NCBI GenBank assembly: GCA_035358715.1 | Contig: DAOPPX010000086.1 | Location: forward strand, 1 to 23,160 | DNA: 23,160 nt | From: UBA8199 sp035358715 | Lineage (GTDB): Bacteria; Verrucomicrobiota; Verrucomicrobiia; Limisphaerales; UBA8199 | Direction of reading: 5' to 3' | Part shown: piece after piece, positions 16,335 through 23,160 of the stretch | Position numbering within the stretch: the stretch's first letter is position 1 | Layout of the letters: the number at the start of each line of letters is the position of its first letter | The notes under the pieces: generated by a model | Told to the model about the DNA's origin: nothing | The model's database searches: none | Seen by the model: the letters and a program-made list of their open reading frames with translations, nothing else | Translations under genes and position numbers: made by a program

Positions 16335-16795
16335 AAGGGGAAGCCGACCTAAAAGCGCTGGTGAAGCAGCGGACATGGGACAAGGAGGTCTTGGTCTGGC
16401 TGGGCACTGAAAAATCCCTCATCGGCGCACTCGGTTCAGCTAAGCACGTCGTGCTCGATCTGCTCGACCTGTTCCAGCCGGACAGCCTGCCGCCGGATGA
16501 CGATACCACCAAGGACGCCATCCACGGCCAACTGTGCCAGCGGCTGCGGGCCATTCCCAAAGGGCCGGACAACCGCACGGTTCTGGTCGTCAAATCCATC
16601 GGCTTGCTGGCCCGCTACAAGGTCGGCCTGAAAGATTTCTATGACTGGTTTGTCGGTTCGCACACTGTCGTCGCGTTGCTGCTGGAGGGCACCGTCGAAA
16701 AGACCGACTGGCCGGACGAAGTGAAATGCGACACCAAGCGGTTGCTCGATTATTTCAACGAGCCGGGGATGGTGAAGGAGGTTTACGGAGGCTGA
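16331..16795 (+). CDS. BrxF-like small protein lacking a P-loop
   Basis: 154 aa from GTG 16331, which overlaps the upstream stop (GTGA). The earlier in-frame GTG at 16289 would overlap the previous gene by 46 bp and is less likely. The sequence has 'DKEVLVWLGTEKSLIGALGS', 'LPPDDDTTKDAIHGQLCQRL', and a hydrophobic strand with helix ('RTVLVVKSIGLLARYKVGLK') followed by 'DFYDWFVGSHTVVALLLEG'. The strand order and the 'vvalllEG' end resemble the C-terminal half of small BREX type 3 BrxF proteins. No GxxxxGK[ST] is present, so nucleotide binding is doubtful. An alternative is a BrxB-position protein of unrelated fold. Position directly before the large ATPase supports a subunit of the same complex. 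Confidence 0.5.
   Translation: MKGEADLKALVKQRTWDKEVLVWLGTEKSLIGALGSAKHVVLDLLDLFQPDSLPPDDDTTKDAIHGQLCQRLRAIPKGPDNRTVLVVKSIGLLARYKVGLKDFYDWFVGSHTVVALLLEGTVEKTDWPDEVKCDTKRLLDYFNEPGMVKEVYGG
16787..16791 (+). promoter_or_regulatory. Strong ribosome binding site fixing the ATPase start
   Basis: GGAGG lies 9 nt before the ATG at 16801 and overlaps the end of the preceding gene. It selects 16801 over the upstream in-frame start at 16726, which would lie deep inside the previous gene. Confidence 0.75.
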
Positions 16796-16800
16796 ATCCC

Positions 16801-19800
16801 ATGCGCGAACTAGGAAAAATCATCACGACCAAGCCGGAGCCGGAGACAACGCCGTCGCTGACCGACATCATCCAGAAGGAAAAGGCCGCCCAGACGGTTT
16901 CCGAGTACCTGTTCACCGCCTCTTTGCGCGGCCACTTCAAGCGCATCTTCGACTGTGTTATCAACGACAAGGGGCAGGGTTTTTGGGTCCAAGCCGAGTA
17001 TGGCGCGGGCAAGACGCATTTTCTTGGCGCACTGGTTGACCTGCTGGTCTGGCAGGAAGCCAAGGTCTGGGACCAGCTTCGTGACGATGAGTTGCGGAAG
17101 GATTACGCCGGGGCGATCTCGAAAAAGAAATGGTTTCCAGTAGCGTTTTCGCTGCGCGGCATGGGGCAGTCCGGTGACGGGGACAGCCTGATGCGCGTAT
17201 TCGAGGAAGAAATCCGCAAAAGCATCAAGGAATTTGCCCCGGCTCTGGACGCGCAGATTAAGGTCACCAGCCCGGAATTGGCCGATCACTGGTACAGCCA
17301 CGAGGCCACGGATGCGGAGAAGGCGGGCGTCCGGTTTTTCTTCGAGAAGGAGCACAAACTCTCCCCGGAAGATTACCGCTCGAAAAACGGACCCAAGAAG
17401 TTTGGACAGGAACTGGAGCGGTCCAAACTTCCGCAGGGCCGGTTGCGCGGCAAGTTCAAGGAGCGGTTCGCCTACATCTACGAGCAGATCACCAAGCTAG
17501 GCGGCTACGAGGGCATCGTGTTCGTGGTGGACGAATTCCGGTCGTGGCAGGACCGGCACCCGCCCGGCACCGCCGCGTACGCCGAGGACGAGGAAGTGCT
17601 CGAAACACTCGCTTACGTCCTGCCGACGCAGCACCTGAACATCATTACCATCATCGCCAGCCAAGGCGACATGCCGCAGAAGCTGTCGGGCGGCGGCGAG
17701 GGCGACCGCTTCGTGCCATTATACCTGCTCGCCGACAAGAACAAGGGCGACTTCGGCGAAATCGTCACTTTCCGCTCCCGCGAATTGAACAAGGGGGCGG
17801 CGACCGACATCAAGGACTACTACGATTACTGCCGGAAGGAGTACAAATTCATCAAGCAGGCGAACATCAGCCTCGACGCGTTCACCAGCATTTTTCCGTT
17901 CCAGCCGCGCTGTTTCGATGTGATGCGCCGCATCACGCAGAACGCCGAGAAGCACAACCTGCCCACGGCCCGTTCCGCGATCCGCATGGCGTGGCAAACG
18001 CTTTCGGACGGAAAGTTACTCAAGGGCAAACGCCTCATCACCCTCGCCGACATCATCAACACGGACGAGTTGCACAAGGGGCTGAATCACGAGCACTACA
18101 AGGACGCCTACCAGAATCTTCAAGGAGCCATCGAGCAGTTACCGGAACTCGATGTCGGCCCGGAGGAACGCGACCAATGCAGGGCCATCCTGCAAACGCT
18201 GCTGCTCTGGGTGCTGAGCCTGCCGGATAATCTCCGCGACGGTCTGACGGCGCAAGAGGTCGCCGAGGCCGCGTGGCTTAACGACGAGGCGGTCGGAGCC
18301 AAAGACCACGCCGAGCACCTGTTAGAACTGCTCGTCCAGAACGGCTTCCCGGTTCGCCGGGACAACAAATCGAAAGAGGGCAAAGACCTCGCGGTTTACT
18401 CGTACGAACTCAGCGCGATGCAGGCGCAGCCGAGCAAGTTCTTCTCGCCGCTCAAGAAGAAGTACAACGCAGACACGAAGCGGCAGGATGACCGATGGGT
18501 CGAGTCCCTGTTCTGGGATTTGACCATGATTACGCCGGAGGCGCAGGCCGAGCTTCAGGTGAACGGCGGCATCTTCGCCGCGTTCGCTCCGCCCGACCAG
18601 CGCAGTGCGCAGGAGCGCCAGAGCAACCACCCGCCCAAGTTTGCCCTGCCGCACCGCACTGCCGCCTCGACGCGGCGGGTCCATCGTGTGGCCTACGGCG
18701 GCGAGGTTGTGGTGTCCGACCGCTGGCGCGATGAGTTTGGCGAGGAAATCAAGCACGCCGACCAGCATTTCCGGCTGGTGTACCTCACCAGCAAACCGGG
18801 CGAGAACGACACCAAGCTCACCGCTGCCCTCAAGGACACGCGCGTTGCAATCTGCCGACCGGAGCAACTTTCAGCGGACACCCGTGATGCACTAGCCGAC
18901 CTGCTGGCCGCCGAGGAAATGAAGAAGAATTGCGCCGCGCCCAATCAAGGGGCGCTGCGCGATTACGCTGACGGCAAACGGCGCGACGCCATCAAAGCCA
19001 TCCTGAAGTGCCAGCAGGACGAATTTCGGCGCGGCAAGGTGGTCACGCAAAAGGGCTACGGCATTCAGGCCGTTCAAACCTTCGCCACGCCCAAGGACCG
19101 CGAGGAAACGCTCGCAGGCGTGCTGCTGGACAAGGCTTACGACACGCCACTGTTCAGCCCGAAGGAACTGAAAAAGGATTTCACTGAAACGGACGCCCGC
19201 AAGACTTTCGCTGGGCTGTTCTCCAAGGAACCCGCCAGCGCGGAGAAGGATGCGGTCACCAACTTCGGTCCCGGCCTCGAACTCACGATCAAGTCGCATC
19301 CCACCGAGTTCAAACCCGACCACTCGCAAGCGCTGGCCAAGTTCCACGAAGCGCTGGCTGGTGTGCCGGACAAGCCGGTGAACGATCTCAAAACCACCTT
19401 TTGCCGTCCGCCCTATGCACTCACGCAGGAGATGGTCACCCTGTACGTGTTTGCCCTCGTCCGGTCGGGCGCGTGGGAACTGGCGCTGAATCCATCCGCG
19501 CCGATCCAACTCGCCAACGGCAAGCCCCTTCCCGGCAACAAGCTCACCGCCCACACGCTGGGGCTGGTGAAGTGGAACACCCAGCTTGATAAAGCGCTGC
19601 TCGGTGCCCGCCTGTTCGCGTCCACGCAAAAGGGCTGGGATGAAGTGCTGCCGTTCGCCCGCGTACTGGATGACACGCTCAAGCCCGCCGCCACGCCGGA
19701 CGAAGAACTGCTGCGCGGAGAACAACTGGTCACGATCCTTGGCAAACTAAAAACTGAAGTGCCGGACGTTGAATCGGGTGTTGCCGCCCTCGCCACGAAG

Positions 19801-20847
19801 CTGGGCGGCACGGTGCCGAAATCGTTCACCGAGTTGTGCGCCCGGTTGAAGGCGCTGGCGACCTCCGAGTCCTACCAGCAGTTTGACGCCGCCGTCCGTG
19901 AGAGCTACGCCGACGCGGCCAAGTTCAAGGACGCTTACGAGGGCTACACCAAGGCGCACAAGCTGCGCGACAAGGGCATGGAAATTGGGCAGGCACGGGA
20001 TTATCTGACCGCCGCCGCTGAATCGAGTCCTGACCTCAAGCTCAAGCGCGACACCCTGCTGGGCCAACTCAAGTTCGACAGCTTGTTCACGCAGCCCCAC
20101 TTGATTCCGGCGCGGCTGGATTCGTTCAACCAGTGGAAGGCCGACTACGTGCAGGCGTATCGCAAGGGGCACCGTGCCTATTACGAGAATCTCGGTAACC
20201 TCGCCAAGTCCGCCGACGCCTTACGCCCACGTACCATCGCGCTGGCCCGGCTCAACAGCATCACGGAACTTGGCCCGGCGTTCTCCGGCACCGCCAACAT
20301 CGCGGGCGATTTCGCGAAGCTGGAAGACACGCTGTGGGTTTGCCCGGACGCCGCCGAGGCGGATGTCACGGGCGCAAATGCCCTCTGCCCAAAGTGCCAG
20401 TGGACCCCAGAAAAGGCGCTCCCGCAGGCTGAGCACGACCGCATCGCGCAAGCTGTCACGCAGGGATTGGCCGACCGGTTGCAGCGGCTCAAGGATGCCT
20501 CCATTTCTACCATCCTCAAGAAAGCGGACGGAGAGCAGGGCCGCGCCGATCTCAAGGCGCTACTGGAAATCATCCAGTTGGCCAACGCCGACAAACTGGC
20601 CGGGGTGATGACCGACGAACTGGCCGCCTTCCTGCGCCAACTTTTGCAGGAAGCCAACATCGTGCAGGAATCTGTCACCCTCGCGCCGATCCTCCAGCAG
20701 ATCGGAGCCATTGAGGAAGACCGCGTGGACGAAGCGGTTTCCAAGTTCACCAGCCTGCTCAAGAACGCCATCAAGGATGCCAAAGCCAAGCACGGCACCG
20801 GCAAACGGGTGCGCGTGTTCCTGCGTATGGATGACGGCAAGAGCTAG
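16801..20847 (+). CDS. Large BrxC/PglY-like P-loop ATPase
   Basis: 1348 aa. The N-terminus ('SLTDIIQKEKAAQTVSEYLF', 'TASLRGHFKRIFDCVINDKG') leads to Walker A 'AEYGAGKTH' (A65-T72) and Walker B 'VFVVDEF' (Asp244-Glu245). A probable sensor segment follows ('ITIIASQGDMPQKL'), then 'LDAFTSIFPFQPRCFDVMRR'. The very long alpha-helical C-terminal portion contains 'PPYALTQEMVTLYVFALVRS' and three cysteines (C1181, C1196, C1199) like part of a zinc ribbon. Size, early P-loop and layout match the giant ATPases of BREX systems (BrxC, PglY and the DUF6079 group), which are needed for defence and probably assemble on DNA. The subfamily is uncertain. The gene follows the BrxF-like gene after 5 bp with a strong RBS, and the next gene starts 21 bp later. 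Confidence 0.8.
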   Translation: MRELGKIITTKPEPETTPSLTDIIQKEKAAQTVSEYLFTASLRGHFKRIFDCVINDKGQGFWVQAEYGAGKTHFLGALVDLLVWQEAKVWDQLRDDELRKDYAGAISKKKWFPVAFSLRGMGQSGDGDSLMRVFEEEIRKSIKEFAPALDAQIKVTSPELADHWYSHEATDAEKAGVRFFFEKEHKLSPEDYRSKNGPKKFGQELERSKLPQGRLRGKFKERFAYIYEQITKLGGYEGIVFVVDEFRSWQDRHPPGTAAYAEDEEVLETLAYVLPTQHLNIITIIASQGDMPQKLSGGGEGDRFVPLYLLADKNKGDFGEIVTFRSRELNKGAATDIKDYYDYCRKEYKFIKQANISLDAFTSIFPFQPRCFDVMRRITQNAEKHNLPTARSAIRMAWQTLSDGKLLKGKRLITLADIINTDELHKGLNHEHYKDAYQNLQGAIEQLPELDVGPEERDQCRAILQTLLLWVLSLPDNLRDGLTAQEVAEAAWLNDEAVGAKDHAEHLLELLVQNGFPVRRDNKSKEGKDLAVYSYELSAMQAQPSKFFSPLKKKYNADTKRQDDRWVESLFWDLTMITPEAQAELQVNGGIFAAFAPPDQRSAQERQSNHPPKFALPHRTAASTRRVHRVAYGGEVVVSDRWRDEFGEEIKHADQHFRLVYLTSKPGENDTKLTAALKDTRVAICRPEQLSADTRDALADLLAAEEMKKNCAAPNQGALRDYADGKRRDAIKAILKCQQDEFRRGKVVTQKGYGIQAVQTFATPKDREETLAGVLLDKAYDTPLFSPKELKKDFTETDARKTFAGLFSKEPASAEKDAVTNFGPGLELTIKSHPTEFKPDHSQALAKFHEALAGVPDKPVNDLKTTFCRPPYALTQEMVTLYVFALVRSGAWELALNPSAPIQLANGKPLPGNKLTAHTLGLVKWNTQLDKALLGARLFASTQKGWDEVLPFARVLDDTLKPAATPDEELLRGEQLVTILGKLKTEVPDVESGVAALATKLGGTVPKSFTELCARLKALATSESYQQFDAAVRESYADAAKFKDAYEGYTKAHKLRDKGMEIGQARDYLTAAAESSPDLKLKRDTLLGQLKFDSLFTQPHLIPARLDSFNQWKADYVQAYRKGHRAYYENLGNLAKSADALRPRTIALARLNSITELGPAFSGTANIAGDFAKLEDTLWVCPDAAEADVTGANALCPKCQWTPEKALPQAEHDRIAQAVTQGLADRLQRLKDASISTILKKADGEQGRADLKALLEIIQLANADKLAGVMTDELAAFLRQLLQEANIVQESVTLAPILQQIGAIEEDRVDEAVSKFTSLLKNAIKDAKAKHGTGKRVRVFLRMDDGKS

Positions 20848-20868
20848 GCGCAACTGCGACCAAATATC

Positions 20869-22155
20869 ATGCCTCCAACAGCACCAGAAAAACCGAAAGA
20901 CCGTTTTGAGGTCTACCGATTTTTCAACGGACTTTCTGCCGAGGGAAAGGCAGGTCTGGATGAGGGGCGCACTCGTGCTCCGCTGGTAAAGACCTTTCTG
21001 TTGGAACATGTTTCCGGTCGGAGCAAACGTCAGCCGCGACAGCCTGCTGACATCTTTCGCGATTTGGGCAACGAGATGGTGAACGTGGACGACACGTTCC
21101 TGTGTGTGAAAGCGCCGGTCAAACAGGAGCCGAACCAGCCACTGAAGAAGGAAGTGGTCGGTTACTTGGAGCAGTACGACGAACGATTCTTCGCGTACTA
21201 CACTGTTGAAGCCTCTCAGGAGGCAAGGACTCGCGTGCGCCGCTGGATTTCAGACGCCCCTGACCTTGATTCAACATGGTTCAGCAGTCAGCTTCTGCTT
21301 TCACTGTGGCGCAAGGATGTTTCCATGCGGGGAAACGCCCGGTACAGCAAGCTCACATTCAAACACGAGAGCATCTTCGAGATGCCGGAGGATGCCGCGA
21401 GCATTCATGACGATGAAACCGTGGGCGATGACGAGGCCGAGCACGAGGGGAACGGCGAAGACCAGCCTGAACGAGAACGACGCAAAGCGCGGTTCGAGAT
21501 GGGCGACCGAATTGGGCGTATCCGCGAATCCCTTGAGAAGCTCCAAGCGAACTACGCGCCACTCTACGCTCTTTACTCGCTTCGATTTCCTTCCCGCGCT
21601 CAGAAAGGTAGCCATGACCTTTTCCAGCACGGCCAGATTACGAATCGCTCCGACAGTTTTGAAGACCACCGCAACACCGCCCGGTACCTCTACCGGGCAT
21701 ACAAATCAGTGCTGGAAGCTACCGAGAATGTGGCGTGGAACGACGTGCAGCCGCCTCCGAAAGACCAAGCGTTCGGTGAGAATTTCAAGGGCGTTCCACT
21801 CATCGTCCGGTTCCAAGAGGAACTGACCGAAAGCACGTTCAAACGGTGGATGGCCTTGGCCTTCACGAAGCGCGGTATCTTCAGGCTGTGGGGTAATCCG
21901 GTGTGGATGGGTACCACGAAAGTCCACGTGTACGGGGCCGACCGGCATCTCTGGCAACCCATCAACGTTGAGCTATCCAACAAGGGGATTGTTGCCATTC
22001 TGCCGTCGGGCACCTGCGGCAATACCTTCCACCGGTTGGTCACCAACATTGGGCGATTCGTCTGTCCGAAATTTGACGCTTGGCTCGGTGGAAAGCCGTT
22101 CACCGCGCTCACGGATGCGGTAACGAGTTCAATGGAGGATGGCCATGAAAAGTGA
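20869..22155 (+). CDS. Uncharacterised 428-aa operon protein
   Basis: No family recognised. The product starts 'MPPTAPEKPKDRFEVYRFFN' and has an N-terminal helical region. A very acidic, probably disordered linker (about 174-202, with 'HDDETVGDDEAEHEGNGEDQ') is followed by a basic helix. A C-terminal domain contains 'PLYALYSLRFPSRAQKGSHD', 'ITNRSDSFEDHRNTARYLYR' and 'ILPSGTCGNTFHRLVTNIGR'. No Walker, methyltransferase (NPPY/DPPY) or HNH motif is visible. It starts 21 bp after the ATPase and overlaps the next gene by 11 bp, so it is a firm member of the operon. The position corresponds to where BREX loci usually carry PglX, but this is plainly not a methyltransferase. Confidence 0.8.
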   Translation: MPPTAPEKPKDRFEVYRFFNGLSAEGKAGLDEGRTRAPLVKTFLLEHVSGRSKRQPRQPADIFRDLGNEMVNVDDTFLCVKAPVKQEPNQPLKKEVVGYLEQYDERFFAYYTVEASQEARTRVRRWISDAPDLDSTWFSSQLLLSLWRKDVSMRGNARYSKLTFKHESIFEMPEDAASIHDDETVGDDEAEHEGNGEDQPERERRKARFEMGDRIGRIRESLEKLQANYAPLYALYSLRFPSRAQKGSHDLFQHGQITNRSDSFEDHRNTARYLYRAYKSVLEATENVAWNDVQPPPKDQAFGENFKGVPLIVRFQEELTESTFKRWMALAFTKRGIFRLWGNPVWMGTTKVHVYGADRHLWQPINVELSNKGIVAILPSGTCGNTFHRLVTNIGRFVCPKFDAWLGGKPFTALTDAVTSSMEDGHEK

Positions 22156-23160
22156 AGCACTCATCCGTGATCCGGTCTTTCAACTGAATCTGCTGGTCTG
22201 GATGGCCAAGGAACAGCCTGCGGAAGGTTATCGGGTACGACCGTTCTTCTTCCAGACCGGCTTCCGGCCGATGTATATCCAGCAGCCGTTTGCGCTTCCT
22301 GAACAGGCACAGCGGGCAATCGCGACGGCAACGCTCAGCATCACGGCGAAGCCGGAACCGGAACTCTTGCTCCAGCGGGCCGCTGACAAGAAGGCGCTGT
22401 ATCTGGAGGCTAAAGCCAACTCGTTTTCCCCGGACAGCACCACCACCAAGCAGGCGCGTGGGCATTTGCTCGCCTGTGGCCCGGCTTTCGGCGAAGTGAT
22501 GCAACCGCTATCCCAAGCGCTGCTTTGCTACGTACTCCCATCCAACAAGTGTGGGCCGATGACGGATTGCCTGACCACGCTTGCCGCTGAGTTGCGTGCT
22601 AGTTCGTTCGCGCCCGGCGACCATTCGACGCACGGCCTCGCCCTAAACGGCACCGACCTCATTTACTCCGTCGATGACAAGTTCAAGCAGTTCACTGGCA
22701 CCACCGAATCGTCCGTTGTCGTCATGCGCGATTTGCAGGACGAAACTGACCCCAGCCCGTTGCTGCTCGTCTACAGCGACGACGATTCACCAGACGAACA
22801 GCACCGCAATCACTACCGCCAAGTCCTGTTGCAGAAGTTTGTCGCCATCCTTGTCTGCGACGCAAACCTGCTGCCGGTCGGGCAGCCCTACGCCGTCACT
22901 GCGAGGGAACTTTGTATCAAAGCGACCGACGGCGTTTTTCAGTACCTTGCCGGTGACAAGCAGACTGGTATGGAGCGATTCATCCGGGTGAACATTTTTG
23001 GCCGGATCGCCAAGTTCTGGAAGGAGAAGCCCTTTTCGCCCGTGAAGGTCGAAGGCCAGTCTTTGTTCATTAACTACAAGGACAATTTGGCCAAAGGGGA
23101 GTTCGTGGCACGCCGGATTCGAGAAAGTGATTTGGGCGGATTTGGATTGTGGCCGGGTCG
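22145..23160 (+). CDS. Partial unknown protein with ExK nuclease-like motif
   Basis: The ATG at 22145 overlaps the previous gene's end by 11 bp (translational coupling). The frame stays open to the window edge (338 codons), so the C-terminus is missing. It starts 'MKSEALIRDPVFQLNLLVWM'. At residues 84-93 it has 'ALYLEAKANS', a strand ending in Glu88-Ala-Lys90 with an Asp (D81) shortly before. This is the spacing and hydrophobic context of a PD-(D/E)xK nuclease core. Further on are 'VVVMRDLQDETDPSPLLLVY' and 'KFVAILVCDANLLPVGQPYA'. The family is not recognised. A restriction-endonuclease-like role is inferred from the motif and location only. Nothing suggests a methyltransferase or a PglZ phosphatase in the visible part. 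Confidence 0.75.
   Translation, partial: MKSEALIRDPVFQLNLLVWMAKEQPAEGYRVRPFFFQTGFRPMYIQQPFALPEQAQRAIATATLSITAKPEPELLLQRAADKKALYLEAKANSFSPDSTTTKQARGHLLACGPAFGEVMQPLSQALLCYVLPSNKCGPMTDCLTTLAAELRASSFAPGDHSTHGLALNGTDLIYSVDDKFKQFTGTTESSVVVMRDLQDETDPSPLLLVYSDDDSPDEQHRNHYRQVLLQKFVAILVCDANLLPVGQPYAVTARELCIKATDGVFQYLAGDKQTGMERFIRVNIFGRIAKFWKEKPFSPVKVEGQSLFINYKDNLAKGEFVARRIRESDLGGFGLWPG

Noticed and set aside
16726..16800. Upstream in-frame start for the large ATPase
   Set aside because: A strong GGAGG at the right distance marks ATG 16801, and the extra residues lie within the preceding gene.

Overview
The window looks like a chromosomal segment from a GC-rich, free-living Verrucomicrobiota-type bacterium, probably Limisphaerales/Pedosphaera-like. 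This is inferred from the gene mix: a PEP-CTERM surface protein, a Tat-exported Gfo/Idh/MocA oxidoreductase, a secreted GHL10-type glycosidase and the tail of an FG-GAP/fibronectin-III type surface protein. No rRNA or other taxonomic marker is present.

Left half (1-10.7 kb), core-type genes. A decayed C-terminal remnant of an FG-GAP/FN3 surface protein (122-622) is followed by gcvP on the minus strand (709-3654), encoding the single-chain glycine-cleavage P protein. Divergent from it are a tandem ACT-domain protein (3792-4184) and a GH13 alpha-amylase-family enzyme (4243-5724). Then come a secreted GHL10-like glycosidase (minus), a PEP-CTERM protein with a proprotein-convertase P-like domain, a Tat-exported oxidoreductase (minus) and a small DEDD 3'-5' exonuclease-like protein (10141-10674).

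Boundary (about 10.84-10.88 kb). On the minus strand there is a good 3' half of a tRNA-Arg(CCT): acceptor strand plus CCA, a perfect T-arm and an anticodon loop. No D-arm or 5' half is present. This is the usual scar of an element integrated in a tRNA 3' end. Its orientation places the inserted DNA on the high-coordinate side, where the unusual genes lie.

Right half (11-23.16 kb), accessory and defence-like. After a small HTH-like protein and a LysE exporter comes a full-length DUF262-DUF1524 protein (GmrSD/BrxU-like type IV restriction enzyme). It is followed by a broken gene remnant coupled to an unknown 268-aa protein. A tight co-directional operon then begins at about 15.4 kb: a BrxA-like winged-helix protein, a 154-aa BrxF-like protein without a P-loop, a 1348-aa BrxC/PglY-like ATPase with clear Walker A and B motifs, an unrecognised 428-aa protein, and a gene open at the right edge with an ExK nuclease-like motif. 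Spacings are overlaps of a few bases or short gaps. No PglX methyltransferase, PglZ phosphatase or BrxL protease is visible, so this is either the first half of a divergent BREX locus continuing past the window or a BREX-derived system of different composition. The BREX link rests on architecture and remembered family patterns, not on a database search.
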